Made by a program: the position numbers and the translations under genes | Shown here: positions 6,783 to 13,892 of the stretch, piece by piece | Position numbering within the stretch: the stretch's first letter is position 1 | Layout: each line of letters opens with the position of its first letter | Assembly (NCBI GenBank): GCA_900554545.1 | Contig: USHW01000057.1 | Coordinates: 1 to 13,954, forward strand | Direction: 5' to 3' | Source of the DNA: an uncultured Prevotella sp. | GTDB taxonomy: Bacteria; Bacteroidota; Bacteroidia; Bacteroidales; Bacteroidaceae | DNA: 13,954 bases | Notes under the pieces: model-generated | Told to the model about the DNA's origin: nothing | The model's input: only the letters and a program-made list of their open reading frames with translations | Databases searched by the model: none

Positions 6783-6814
6783 GGTGAGAAGGTGAGAAGG
6801 TGAGAAGGTGAGAA
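6783..6814. repeat. Four perfect tandem copies of GGTGAGAA
   Basis: The 8-mer GGTGAGAA is repeated four times without error, between the stop of the four-helix-bundle gene and the flippase ATG. An inverted counterpart of four units lies at 7222-7253. Confidence 0.9.
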
Positions 6815-6833
6815 ACACCTCCAATCGGCCTAA

Positions 6834-7190
6834 TCAACCATTTCTCAATTTTTTAATTATTCTTATTAATGTTCCTATTATCACATTCAAATCATTTGCC
6901 ATTGACTCGAACTGCTTGTCGTCAATGTTTTCCGACTCGTGCAGCAATTCCAGCCAATACATCGTTTCGTCCGCTTCCTTCAATGCAATGCTCAACTTGT
7001 TTATGAAGTCGGCTTTGCTTTGGGCGTTGCGGCTCTCGGCTATGTTCGCACCAATGCTTGTTCCGGAGCGATAAACCTGCTTTGCCATGATGTATTCATG
7101 CTTTTCTTCTATCAGGTATTTATATAATTTAATCGCCCTAAGCGCAAAACTTTTGCTCAACCGGGATATTGTGTTCTTCTGATACATCAT
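6834..7190 (-). CDS. Four-helix-bundle protein, 23S rRNA intervening-sequence / bAvd family
   Basis: This is a small all-helical protein of 118 residues from the chosen start. It carries the family signature RSGTSIGANIAESRNAQSKADFINKLSIALKEA in two overlapping stretches: RSGTSIGANIAESR, then AQSKADFINKLSIALKEA. The motif ETMYWLELL follows. Relatives occur as ORFs in 23S rRNA intervening sequences and as accessory subunits of diversity-generating retroelements. No rRNA or reverse transcriptase is present here, so the role is unknown. I chose the Met at 7190; an in-frame ATG at 7214 adds MDVNGNLF, and another lies at 7187. The 3' end is very AT-rich (13 G+C in bases 6841-6900, about 22%) against about 55% in the neighbouring gene. 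Its flanks are inverted 8-bp arrays. Both suggest acquisition as a unit inside an older operon. Confidence 0.88.
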   Translation of the reverse strand: MMYQKNTISRLSKSFALRAIKLYKYLIEEKHEYIMAKQVYRSGTSIGANIAESRNAQSKADFINKLSIALKEADETMYWLELLHESENIDDKQFESMANDLNVIIGTLIRIIKKLRNG

Positions 7191-7221
7191 AAAAAGATTA
7201 CCATTCACATCCAACTGACTT

Positions 7222-7253
7222 GTCTCACCTTCTCACCCTCTCACCTTCTCACC
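7222..7253. repeat. Four tandem TTCTCACC units, inverted relative to 6783-6814
   Basis: The units are GTCTCACC (one base off), TTCTCACC, CTCTCACC and TTCTCACC. The array ends one base from the stop codon of the SpmA/SpmB gene (7255-7257) and lies just upstream of the four-helix-bundle gene. Together with 6783-6814 it gives roughly 32-bp inverted flanks around that gene. Confidence 0.88.
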
Positions 7254-7254
7254 T

Positions 7255-8484
7255 TTAAAAGAACAGGTAGCACACCGCTATCGCCGCCGCTACTCCGGCC
7301 AAATCGGCCAGCAGGCCGCAGGCTACGGCGTGCCGGGTGTAGCGTACGCCGACGCTGCCGAAGTACACCGCGAGGATGTAAAAGGTCGTGTCGGTGGAGC
7401 CTTGGAAGATGCAGCTGAGGCGGCCGACGAACGAGTCGGCGCCGTATGTGGCCATCGCGTCCACCATCATGCCGCGCGCGCCGCTGCCCGAGAGGGGCTT
7501 CATCAGAGCCGTTGGCAGTGCGCCGACGAACGAGGTGTCGCCGCCGCAGGCCTCAACCACCCACGCTATGCCGCCAACCACGGCGTCCATCGCGCCCGAA
7601 GCGCGGAAAACGCCGATTCCAACGAGGATTGCCACCAAGTAAGGTATTATGCGCACGGCGGTCGTGAAGCCGTCTTTCGCGCCGTCGATGAAGGCATCAT
7701 ACACGTTCACACGCTTCCTCATGCCTGCTATTATGAAGCCCACGATGACGCACATCAGCAGTATGTTGGCCGCCAAGGTGCTCACAACGTTCATCCGTTC
7801 CTTGTCCATCGAGCCGAACAGCCATATCACCACCGCGACGGCAAGGCTCATTCCGCCGAGCGTCAGCAGCATCACGCGGTTAAGCAGGTTGATGCGCTGG
7901 TACAGGCTGGTGACTATCACGCCCGCCAGGGTTGAGAAGAACGTGGCTATCAGTATGGGAATGAACACGTCAGTCGGCTGCGCCGCGCCCATCTGCGCAC
8001 GGTAGACGAGTATCGACACGGGGATTATCGTCAGTCCCGACGTGTTCAGCACGAGGAACATTATCATCGGGTTGGTGGCCGTGTCCTTCTTGGTATTGAG
8101 GCTTTGCAGCTGCTCCATCGCCTTGAGACCCATCGGAGTGGCGGCGTTGTCAAGACCAAGCATGTTGGCCGCGATGTTCATGAAGATGGAGCCTGTGGCC
8201 GGATGGCCCTTTGGTATGTCTGGAAACAGCTTGGTGAACACGGGGCTTAGCACCCTTGCCAAGGCGTTGACAACGCCTCCGCGCTCGCCTATCTTCATCA
8301 CGCCGAGCCACAGCGACAGCACGCCCGTCAACCCGAGGGAAATCTCGAAGGCCGTCTTGGCCGACGAGAACGTGGAGTTCATCATGGCCGGAAACACCTC
8401 GGTGTCGCCCATGAAGAGCAGCCTCGCCAGTCCTACAACGAACGCGATGAGGAAAAACGCTATCCAAATATAGTTCAATACCAT
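7255..8484 (-). CDS. SpmA-SpmB fusion (nucleoside-recognition/Gate domain membrane protein)
   Basis: This 409-residue inner-membrane protein fuses the homologues of Bacillus SpmA and SpmB. The SpmA-like half (about 1-205) has NMLGLDNAATPMGLKAM (107-123) and LNTSGLTIIPVSIL (146-159). The SpmB-like half (about 230-409) has GAKDGFTTAVRIIPYLVA (268-285), FRASGA (293-298), LPTALMKPLSGSGARG (323-338) and IFQGSTDTTFYILAVYFG (359-376). In Bacillus the pair is needed for spore core dehydration. This lineage does not sporulate, so the protein is presumably a transporter-like membrane protein of unknown substrate. The start MVLNYIWIAFF places the first membrane helix right at the N-terminus and agrees with the family as I recall it. 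The promoter leaves only about five leader bases. It heads a possible operon with the four-helix-bundle protein, flippase and S46 genes. Confidence 0.93.
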   Translation of the reverse strand: MVLNYIWIAFFLIAFVVGLARLLFMGDTEVFPAMMNSTFSSAKTAFEISLGLTGVLSLWLGVMKIGERGGVVNALARVLSPVFTKLFPDIPKGHPATGSIFMNIAANMLGLDNAATPMGLKAMEQLQSLNTKKDTATNPMIMFLVLNTSGLTIIPVSILVYRAQMGAAQPTDVFIPILIATFFSTLAGVIVTSLYQRINLLNRVMLLTLGGMSLAVAVVIWLFGSMDKERMNVVSTLAANILLMCVIVGFIIAGMRKRVNVYDAFIDGAKDGFTTAVRIIPYLVAILVGIGVFRASGAMDAVVGGIAWVVEACGGDTSFVGALPTALMKPLSGSGARGMMVDAMATYGADSFVGRLSCIFQGSTDTTFYILAVYFGSVGVRYTRHAVACGLLADLAGVAAAIAVCYLFF

Positions 8485-8492
8485 ACAATTTG

Positions 8493-8523
8493 CAAAGATA
8501 GTGCAAGCCGAGCGAAATGCAAA
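8493..8523 (-). promoter_or_regulatory. Promoter of the SpmA/SpmB gene (-33 TTTG, 19-bp spacer, -7 TATCTTTG)
   Basis: On the minus strand TTTG (8520-8523) and TATCTTTG (8493-8500) are 19 bp apart, with CTTGCAC directly before the -7 box as at gpmI and metH. Because the -7 box ends at 8493 and the ATG is at 8484, transcription would start about 4-6 nt before the start codon. Confidence 0.83.
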
Positions 8524-8599
8524 ATAAAAGAGAGTGAAAATCTATGACACCCTTAAATGGAAAATGCCGATAACGCTTTTCCTGATAACTTGTATTCGG

Positions 8600-8660
8600 C
8601 TTATCTGGCCTATCAGCCCCATCAGCCCTATCAAATAATAGGACTTATAGGCCAGATAAG
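8600..8660. repeat. 9-bp-period array with 14-bp inverted ends, cluster B
   Basis: GCCTATCA, GCCCCATCA and GCCCTATCA follow at 9-bp steps. The outer sequences CTTATCTGGCCTAT (8600-8613) and ATAGGCCAGATAAG (8647-8660) are exact complements, so the array folds into one hairpin. It is related to the array at 2822-2900. Confidence 0.78.
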
Positions 8661-8675
8661 GCCAATAGATTTGGC

Positions 8676-8693
8676 AGCTGGCTATCGCCAGCT
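8676..8693. repeat. Small hairpin linking the two arrays of cluster B
   Basis: AGCTGGC (8676-8682) and GCCAGCT (8687-8693) pair around TATC. The context TTGGCA...GGCTAT...GCCA...CCAAAA is shared with the corresponding place in cluster A (2782-2805, read on the minus strand). Confidence 0.7.
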
Positions 8694-8719
8694 TTCCAAA
8701 ACACCGTCAATTGCCTTCC

Positions 8720-8784
8720 AAAAGGCCACCTTTCAGCGTGCAATATGCCACCTTTTGCAATGCAAAAGGCCACGTTTTGCATTG
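8720..8784. repeat. 22-bp-period GGCCACC array, cluster B, three units
   Basis: GCCACC/GCCACG occurs at 8725, 8747 and 8769, exactly 22 bp apart. CCTTTTGCA (8751-8759) and TGCAAAAGG (8761-8769) pair around one A. Alternatively CAATGCAAAA (8758-8767) pairs with TTTTGCATTG (8775-8784), and this hairpin is followed on the plus strand by TAAATATTTTT. It sits between the divergent promoters of the SpmA/SpmB gene and metH, so it may keep the two transcription units apart. The rest of 8485-8965 holds the two promoters and no gene. Confidence 0.85.
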
Positions 8785-8903
8785 TAAATATTTTTCTGCT
8801 ATTTTCAAACAAAATGTAATTTATACCATGCTTTTTCTCCTCCTTTTTACAGAATAGCCGCGCCACAGAAACAAAAATAAAATCCGTTTCACCCCGTTTT
8901 TAT

Positions 8904-8934
8904 TTTGCATTTCGCCCGTCTTGCACTACCTTTG
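8904..8934 (+). promoter_or_regulatory. metH: metH-metF promoter (-33 TTTG, 19-bp spacer, -7 TACCTTTG)
   Basis: TTTG (8904-8907) and TACCTTTG (8927-8934) are 19 bp apart, and CTTGCAC again abuts the -7 box. The predicted start at about 8938 leaves a leader of roughly 28 nt. That has no room for a cobalamin or SAM riboswitch. Confidence 0.85.
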
Positions 8935-8965
8935 CACTTAACAAACCGAAATATACCTACAAAAA

Positions 8966-11900
8966 ATGAACATTATGCCAGGCAAAGACAAACAGTTTGA
9001 ACGGAAAACCGTCACCGAAGCGCTGGCAGGCGGACGCATCCTGATGCTCGACGGGGCAACGGGCACCATGCTGCAAAAGCTCGGTCTCGGCGAAAGCGAC
9101 TTCCGCTCGGGCGTCCTCGCAGGATGCGCCAAAGAGCTGAAGGGCGACAACGAGTGCCTCAACCTAACCCGGCCTGACATCGTCCGCAGCCTGCACACCG
9201 CCTACATTGCCGCCGGAGCGGACATAATCGAGACCAATACGTTCGGCGCAAACCGCATTGCGCAGGAGGAATACGGCTGCGCCGCGTTCGCCTACGACAT
9301 GGCTTTCAACGGCGCGAGGCTCGCACGCGAGGCGGCAGACGAGTCCATGCGGGACGGCTGCGGCAGGCAGATATTCGTCGCCGGGAGCATAGGGCCTACG
9401 TCAAAGTCGCTATCGCTGTCACCAAGCATCGACGACCCGTCGCTCCGCGCGGTGACGTTCGACGGCATGGCGGAGGCTTACGGCGAGCAGATACGCGGAC
9501 TAATCGAGGGCGGCGCAGACCTTCTGCTGCTTGAAACGTGCTTCGACGCGCTCAACGCCAAGGCCGCCCTGTACGCCCTCGAGCGGCTTCTTGACGACAA
9601 GACGATATTCAGCCGGCCCGACATTGCGGCGCGGCTGACCGCCGACGGGCATTTTCCCGTCATAGTGTCGGTGTCGGTGAGCGACCGCAGCGGCCGCACC
9701 CTGACCGGCCAGACACTCGAAGCGTTCTACACGTCGGTGAGCCATTATCCGCTCACGGCGTTCGGACTAAACTGCTCTCTCGGTGCCGACGAGATGTATC
9801 CGCTCGTCAAGGAAGTGGCCGGTTTTGCCCGTTGCCCCGTCAGCTGCCACCCTAACGCCGGTCTGCCCGACGGCATGGGAAACTATAATGAAACGCCCGA
9901 TGAAATGGCGGAAAACATGAGGCGCATGGCCGCCGACGGCCTTATAGACATCGCCGGAGGCTGTTGCGGCACCACGCCCGAATACATCCGCGCAATGGCC
10001 GACGCCGTAAAGGACTGCCGTCCGCGCCACGCCGCCATGCAAGGCTGCGCCGACAGCCGTCCCGTCCTTACCGTCAGCGGGCTTGAAACGGTAAGCATCG
10101 ACCTGGCGACGCGCAACTTCACCAACGTGGGCGAACGCACCAACGTGGCCGGTTCGCGCAAGTTCGCGCGGCTGATAGCCGCCGGCGACTATGCCGAAGC
10201 ACTGCGCGTGGCCGCCGGACAGATAGAGAACGGTGCCGACATCATCGACATCAACATGGACGATGCCATGCTCAACAGCACCGATGAAATGGGCAAATTC
10301 CTGCGATACATATCCAACGACCCGGCCGTTGCACGCGCCGCGCTCATGATTGACTCGTCACACTGGGACACAATCGTCACCGGACTGAAGAACGCTCAGG
10401 GCAAGTGCATCGTCAACTCCATAAGCCTCAAGGAGGGAGAGGACGCCTTCCTGGCCAAAGCCAAGGAGATAAGGCGGCTCGGGGCGGCAATGGTAGTCAT
10501 GGCGTTCGACGAGGAAGGGCAGGCAACCACATTCCAGCGGAAGATAGAAATATGCTCGCGCGCGTACCGGTTGCTCACCAATCAGGCCGGCATTCCGCCG
10601 CAAGACATCATCTTCGACGTGAACGTTCTCGCCATAGGTACAGGCATTGAGGAACACGCCTTGTATGCCGCCGACTTCATTAAGGCGGTGGAATGGATAA
10701 AATACAACCTGCCCGGGGCGCTCACTTCGGGCGGAGTGTCAAACCTTTCGTTCGCCTTCCGCGGCAACAACGCTGTGCGCGAGGCCATGCACTCGGCGTT
10801 TCTCTACCACGCGATAAAGGCCGGCTTGGACATGGCTATCGTCAATCCGGGCATGCTACAGATATATGACGGCATCGAACCGACCCTGTTACGGTGCGTC
10901 GAAGACGTGATTTTCAACACCGACAAGGGCGCAACCGAGAGGCTTATTGACAAGGCACGTGAGATTGCCGAGGCAAAAACCAAGGCGCAAGAAGCCGCTG
11001 GCGGAGCATCGGCAACAGGTAAAACGAACGGTGAAAGCGCATCTCCCGGCGGAGCGTTGACTCCCGGAGAGCGCGTGGCCGAAGCCTTGGTGAAGGGCAA
11101 GTCCGACGGTCTGGCCGACTGCCTGACGGCCTGCCTTGCCACATACGGTACTGCCGTGGCCATCATCGAAGGGCCTCTGATGGACGGAATGAAGCGCGTC
11201 GGCGAGCTGTTCGGCGGCGGAAAGATGTTCCTTCCGCAGGTAGTCAAGTCGGCAAAGGTGATGAAAGAGGCCGTCGACATACTCCAGCCGTACATGGAAG
11301 ACGGGCCTGACGCCACCGCGAAGGCCGCCGGACGGCAGTCAACGGCACGCCCGAAGGTAGTCATTGCGACTGTAAAGGGCGACGTTCACGACATAGGCAA
11401 GAACATAACCGCAATAGTGCTGGGCTGCAACGGATTTGAAGTGACCGACCTCGGAGTGATGGTTGACAAGGAGAAAATACTCGAAACGGCCATCAGGGAG
11501 CGTGCGGACATCGTGGCGGTGAGCGGCCTTATCACGCCGTCGCTGTACCAGATGGAGGAGCTTTGCCGCGAAATGGAACGCAGGGGGATGAGCACTCCCC
11601 TGTTAATCGGCGGTGCAACGACCTCCGCCCTGCACACCGCCGTGAAGCTCGCGCCGCTCTACGGCCACGTATTCTACGGCTCGGATGCGTCTGACAGCGC
11701 AGTGAAGGCGAAGCAGCTGATGATTGACCGCAGCGCGTTCGAGCGTGAAGAACATGCCGCACAGGCACGTCTGCGCTCGCTTTACGACAAGAACGGCAGG
11801 CCGTCCGCTGGCGAGACAGCCGCAAAAAAGCCGGATTTCGCGCCGGAAAGATACTTCAACCACGCCGCGCCGGGCGACATTCAGGTGGGCGGAATAGGCT

Positions 11901-12706
11901 TGGAAGAGGTGCTGCCCTACTTCGATTGGAAGATGTTTTACACCGCATGGAACGTGAAGTACGGCAAGTTTCAGGCCGACACGCCCGAACTGGCAGCCCT
12001 GCGGAGCGACGCCGAGGCGGTGATTGGCCGCTTCAGGGCTGACGGCGGATGCCGTATTACGGTAGGGACAAAGTGGTTCGGCGCGTTCACTGACGGCGGT
12101 TGTATATGCCTGAACACGGCCGACGGCGGCACGGAACGCCTGCCGATGCTGCGTCAGGAAAGGCCGGCGGCACAGCAGGAAGGCACCGGCGTATGCCTGT
12201 CGTTGTGCGACTTCGTGCCCGGAAAGGGCCTTGGCTTCACGTCGCCAGTGGGCGTTTTCGCCGTCAGCGTTGACAAGACAGACGACGAAAGCACAACCGA
12301 CGGCGGCCATGACGACGGCTACGGCGGCTTGTTGGAACGCTCGGTGATGAACACCTTGGCCGAAGCCGCGTCCTTATGGCTTGACGCACAGATAGCCAAA
12401 GACATGCCGCAAGGCGAAGGCTGGCGGCTCATAAAGCCTGCGGCAGGCTATGCCAGCTGCCCCGACCACACGCTGAAGCGCGACATCCTGCGGCTGCTGC
12501 CATGCTCGGAGAGGCTCGGCATCACCCTGACCGACAGCTGCGCGATGTCCCCTGAAGCCTCAATCTGCGGTCTGGCGCTAATCCACAAGGACGCCACCTA
12601 CCCCGACATACGGCGCATTTCACGCCGACAGATTGACGATTATGCCGCACGCCGCGGCATGACTGCCGAGGAAACACGCCGCTTCTTGGGGCATCTGCTC
12701 GAATAA
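8966..12706 (+). CDS. metH: Cobalamin-dependent methionine synthase
   Basis: This enzyme transfers a methyl group from 5-methyl-tetrahydrofolate through methylcobalamin to homocysteine. All four modules are present in 1246 residues. The homocysteine domain (about 15-350) has zinc ligands Cys270 (GLNC) and Cys333-Cys334 (GGCCGTTP). The folate domain (about 375-660) has NFTNVGERTNVAGSRKF and IDSSHWDTI. The B12 cap and binding domain (about 698-925) has lower cobalt ligand His808 in DVHDIGKN, SGL (853-855) and GGATTS (882-887). The reactivation domain (about 958-1246) has DWKMFYTAW and KPAAGYASCPDH (1157-1168). In the last motif Lys1157 replaces the Arg of Escherichia coli RPAPGY. The linker at about 668-700 is long, Ala/Gly-rich and probably flexible. 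I chose the ATG at 8966; a second in-frame ATG at 8975 is possible. The leader is A-rich with no Shine-Dalgarno. It is followed after 22 bp by metF. Confidence 0.97.
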   Translation: MNIMPGKDKQFERKTVTEALAGGRILMLDGATGTMLQKLGLGESDFRSGVLAGCAKELKGDNECLNLTRPDIVRSLHTAYIAAGADIIETNTFGANRIAQEEYGCAAFAYDMAFNGARLAREAADESMRDGCGRQIFVAGSIGPTSKSLSLSPSIDDPSLRAVTFDGMAEAYGEQIRGLIEGGADLLLLETCFDALNAKAALYALERLLDDKTIFSRPDIAARLTADGHFPVIVSVSVSDRSGRTLTGQTLEAFYTSVSHYPLTAFGLNCSLGADEMYPLVKEVAGFARCPVSCHPNAGLPDGMGNYNETPDEMAENMRRMAADGLIDIAGGCCGTTPEYIRAMADAVKDCRPRHAAMQGCADSRPVLTVSGLETVSIDLATRNFTNVGERTNVAGSRKFARLIAAGDYAEALRVAAGQIENGADIIDINMDDAMLNSTDEMGKFLRYISNDPAVARAALMIDSSHWDTIVTGLKNAQGKCIVNSISLKEGEDAFLAKAKEIRRLGAAMVVMAFDEEGQATTFQRKIEICSRAYRLLTNQAGIPPQDIIFDVNVLAIGTGIEEHALYAADFIKAVEWIKYNLPGALTSGGVSNLSFAFRGNNAVREAMHSAFLYHAIKAGLDMAIVNPGMLQIYDGIEPTLLRCVEDVIFNTDKGATERLIDKAREIAEAKTKAQEAAGGASATGKTNGESASPGGALTPGERVAEALVKGKSDGLADCLTACLATYGTAVAIIEGPLMDGMKRVGELFGGGKMFLPQVVKSAKVMKEAVDILQPYMEDGPDATAKAAGRQSTARPKVVIATVKGDVHDIGKNITAIVLGCNGFEVTDLGVMVDKEKILETAIRERADIVAVSGLITPSLYQMEELCREMERRGMSTPLLIGGATTSALHTAVKLAPLYGHVFYGSDASDSAVKAKQLMIDRSAFEREEHAAQARLRSLYDKNGRPSAGETAAKKPDFAPERYFNHAAPGDIQVGGIGLEEVLPYFDWKMFYTAWNVKYGKFQADTPELAALRSDAEAVIGRFRADGGCRITVGTKWFGAFTDGGCICLNTADGGTERLPMLRQERPAAQQEGTGVCLSLCDFVPGKGLGFTSPVGVFAVSVDKTDDESTTDGGHDDGYGGLLERSVMNTLAEAASLWLDAQIAKDMPQGEGWRLIKPAAGYASCPDHTLKRDILRLLPCSERLGITLTDSCAMSPEASICGLALIHKDATYPDIRRISRRQIDDYAARRGMTAEETRRFLGHLLE

Positions 12707-12728
12707 CAACATAAATATTGCAACTAAT

Positions 12729-13643
12729 ATGAAAATCAGCGAGATACTGGCAAAGGGCGGACAGGCTTTTCCCTCGTTGGAGATTGTGCCGCCGCTGAAA
12801 GGACTTACCAAGCAGGAACTTATCGAGTCGATAAGACCCTTCATGGAGTTCAGCCCGAAATACATCAACGTCACCTGCCACAGGGACGAATACGAATACC
12901 GCGGAAAGCCCGACGGCACGTACTCGAAGCACCTCGTCAGAAACCGCGTAAGCGAGGTTGCGGTATGCGGAGCGATAATGGCGGAGTATGACGTGGAGAC
13001 CGTTCCGCACATCATCTGCGGCGGAGCGACGGTCGAAAAGATAGACAGCGAGCTGCACGACCTGCGCTTCATGGGCATAAGCAACGTCATGGCGTTGCGC
13101 GGCGACTCGATAGTAGGCGAAAAGAGGTTCACCCCCGCGCCGGGCGGTTACCGCTACGCAAGCGAGCTGGTGGAGGCAATCAGCCGGTTTGACGGCTTCT
13201 TCTCCATAGGCGTGGGCGGCTACCCGGAAAAGCACTTTGAAGCTCCGAACATCGAGACCGACATCGCCAACCTGAAGAAAAAGGTTGACGCAGGCGCCGA
13301 CTACGTGATAACGCAGATGTTTTTCGACAACAACGTGTATTACAACTACGTCCGCCTGTGCCGCGAGGCCGGCATAACGGTGCCCATAATACCGGGACTG
13401 AAACCGCTGTCAACCGTAAGGCAGCTCACCATGCTGCCCGAAGCGTTCTCGCTCGACATTCCCTTGGAGCTTTCCGAGGCCATGCGCAAGGCCGGCGACG
13501 ACAAGGAGAAGGCTTACCGCACAGGCACTGAGTGGTGTACGATGCAGTGCAAAGACCTGCTCGCACACGGCGTCCAGGTGGTTCACTTCTACACTATGGG
13601 CAAGCCGAAGAACATCGTCGAGATACTCAAAGAATGTTTCTGA
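12729..13643 (+). CDS. metF: 5,10-methylenetetrahydrofolate reductase
   Basis: This cytosolic FAD enzyme reduces methylene-THF to 5-methyl-THF, the methyl donor for MetH. It is a 304-residue TIM barrel, the normal bacterial length without the eukaryotic regulatory domain. Glu18 in SLEIVPP matches the catalytic Glu of E. coli FEFFPP. NVMALRGD (119-126) carries the flavin-tuning Asp126. GVGGYPEKHFEAPN (161-174), TQMFFD (195-200, Gln196 for folate), PGLKPLS (222-228) and HFYTM (286-290) complete the set. It has no promoter of its own in the 22-bp gap behind metH, so it is co-transcribed. The gap is A/T-rich and without a Shine-Dalgarno sequence. Confidence 0.97.
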   Translation: MKISEILAKGGQAFPSLEIVPPLKGLTKQELIESIRPFMEFSPKYINVTCHRDEYEYRGKPDGTYSKHLVRNRVSEVAVCGAIMAEYDVETVPHIICGGATVEKIDSELHDLRFMGISNVMALRGDSIVGEKRFTPAPGGYRYASELVEAISRFDGFFSIGVGGYPEKHFEAPNIETDIANLKKKVDAGADYVITQMFFDNNVYYNYVRLCREAGITVPIIPGLKPLSTVRQLTMLPEAFSLDIPLELSEAMRKAGDDKEKAYRTGTEWCTMQCKDLLAHGVQVVHFYTMGKPKNIVEILKECF

Positions 13644-13702
13644 CGGCAGCAATGTGGTGAGAATAAGCAGATAAAAGCGTAAAAAAGCATAAGCACCCAC
13701 CC

Positions 13703-13819
13703 TTTGTAGGGACATAATTTATTATGTCCGAACGCCGCGAAGAGGCGTATTTATCAAGCAAAGCCAATCGGATACGTTCTTTCAGAACGTTCGGACATAA
13801 TGAATTATGTCCCTACAAA
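13703..13819. repeat. Inverted repeat with 32-bp arms (TTTGTAGGGACATAAT element)
   Basis: Arms 13703-13734 and 13788-13819 are complementary except one base, around a 53-nt loop. Each arm is also its own hairpin (GGACATAAT-NN-ATTATGTCC). The loop's right end adds ACGTTCT-TTC-AGAACGT (13774-13790). It starts 60 bp after metF and could stabilise or end that transcript, but no T-tract is seen. A small nonautonomous mobile element is the alternative. Confidence 0.85.
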
Positions 13820-13854
13820 GAATGGGGATTATGCCTTATTTATTATTAGTAATC

Positions 13855-13889
13855 AAGCTCCCTCCCTACGGGAGGGTTGGGGAGGGGCT
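13855..13889. repeat. Single arm of the GGGTGGG/CCCTCCC element
   Basis: AAGCTCCCTCCCTACGGGAG followed by GGTTGGGGAGGGGCT is the same sequence as the arm at 2546-2581, with a few changes. It carries the internal CCCTCCC/GGGAGGG hairpin. No partner arm lies within the window. Confidence 0.75.
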
Positions 13890-13892
13890 GCT

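Noticed and set aside
6834..7214. Diversity-generating retroelement, suggested by the bAvd-like protein
   Set aside because: No reverse transcriptase, template repeat or variable repeat is in the window.
8557..8787. 76-codon plus-strand frame between the divergent promoters
   Set aside because: Its repetitive AYLAYQPHQPYQ stretch is the 9-bp array read as tripeptides; no start signal or homology is apparent.
8820..8965. Cobalamin riboswitch in front of metH
   Set aside because: The promoter at 8904-8934 leaves a leader of only about 28 nt, and no convincing B12-box (GCCACTG) is seen; CGCCACAG near 8859 is upstream of the promoter.
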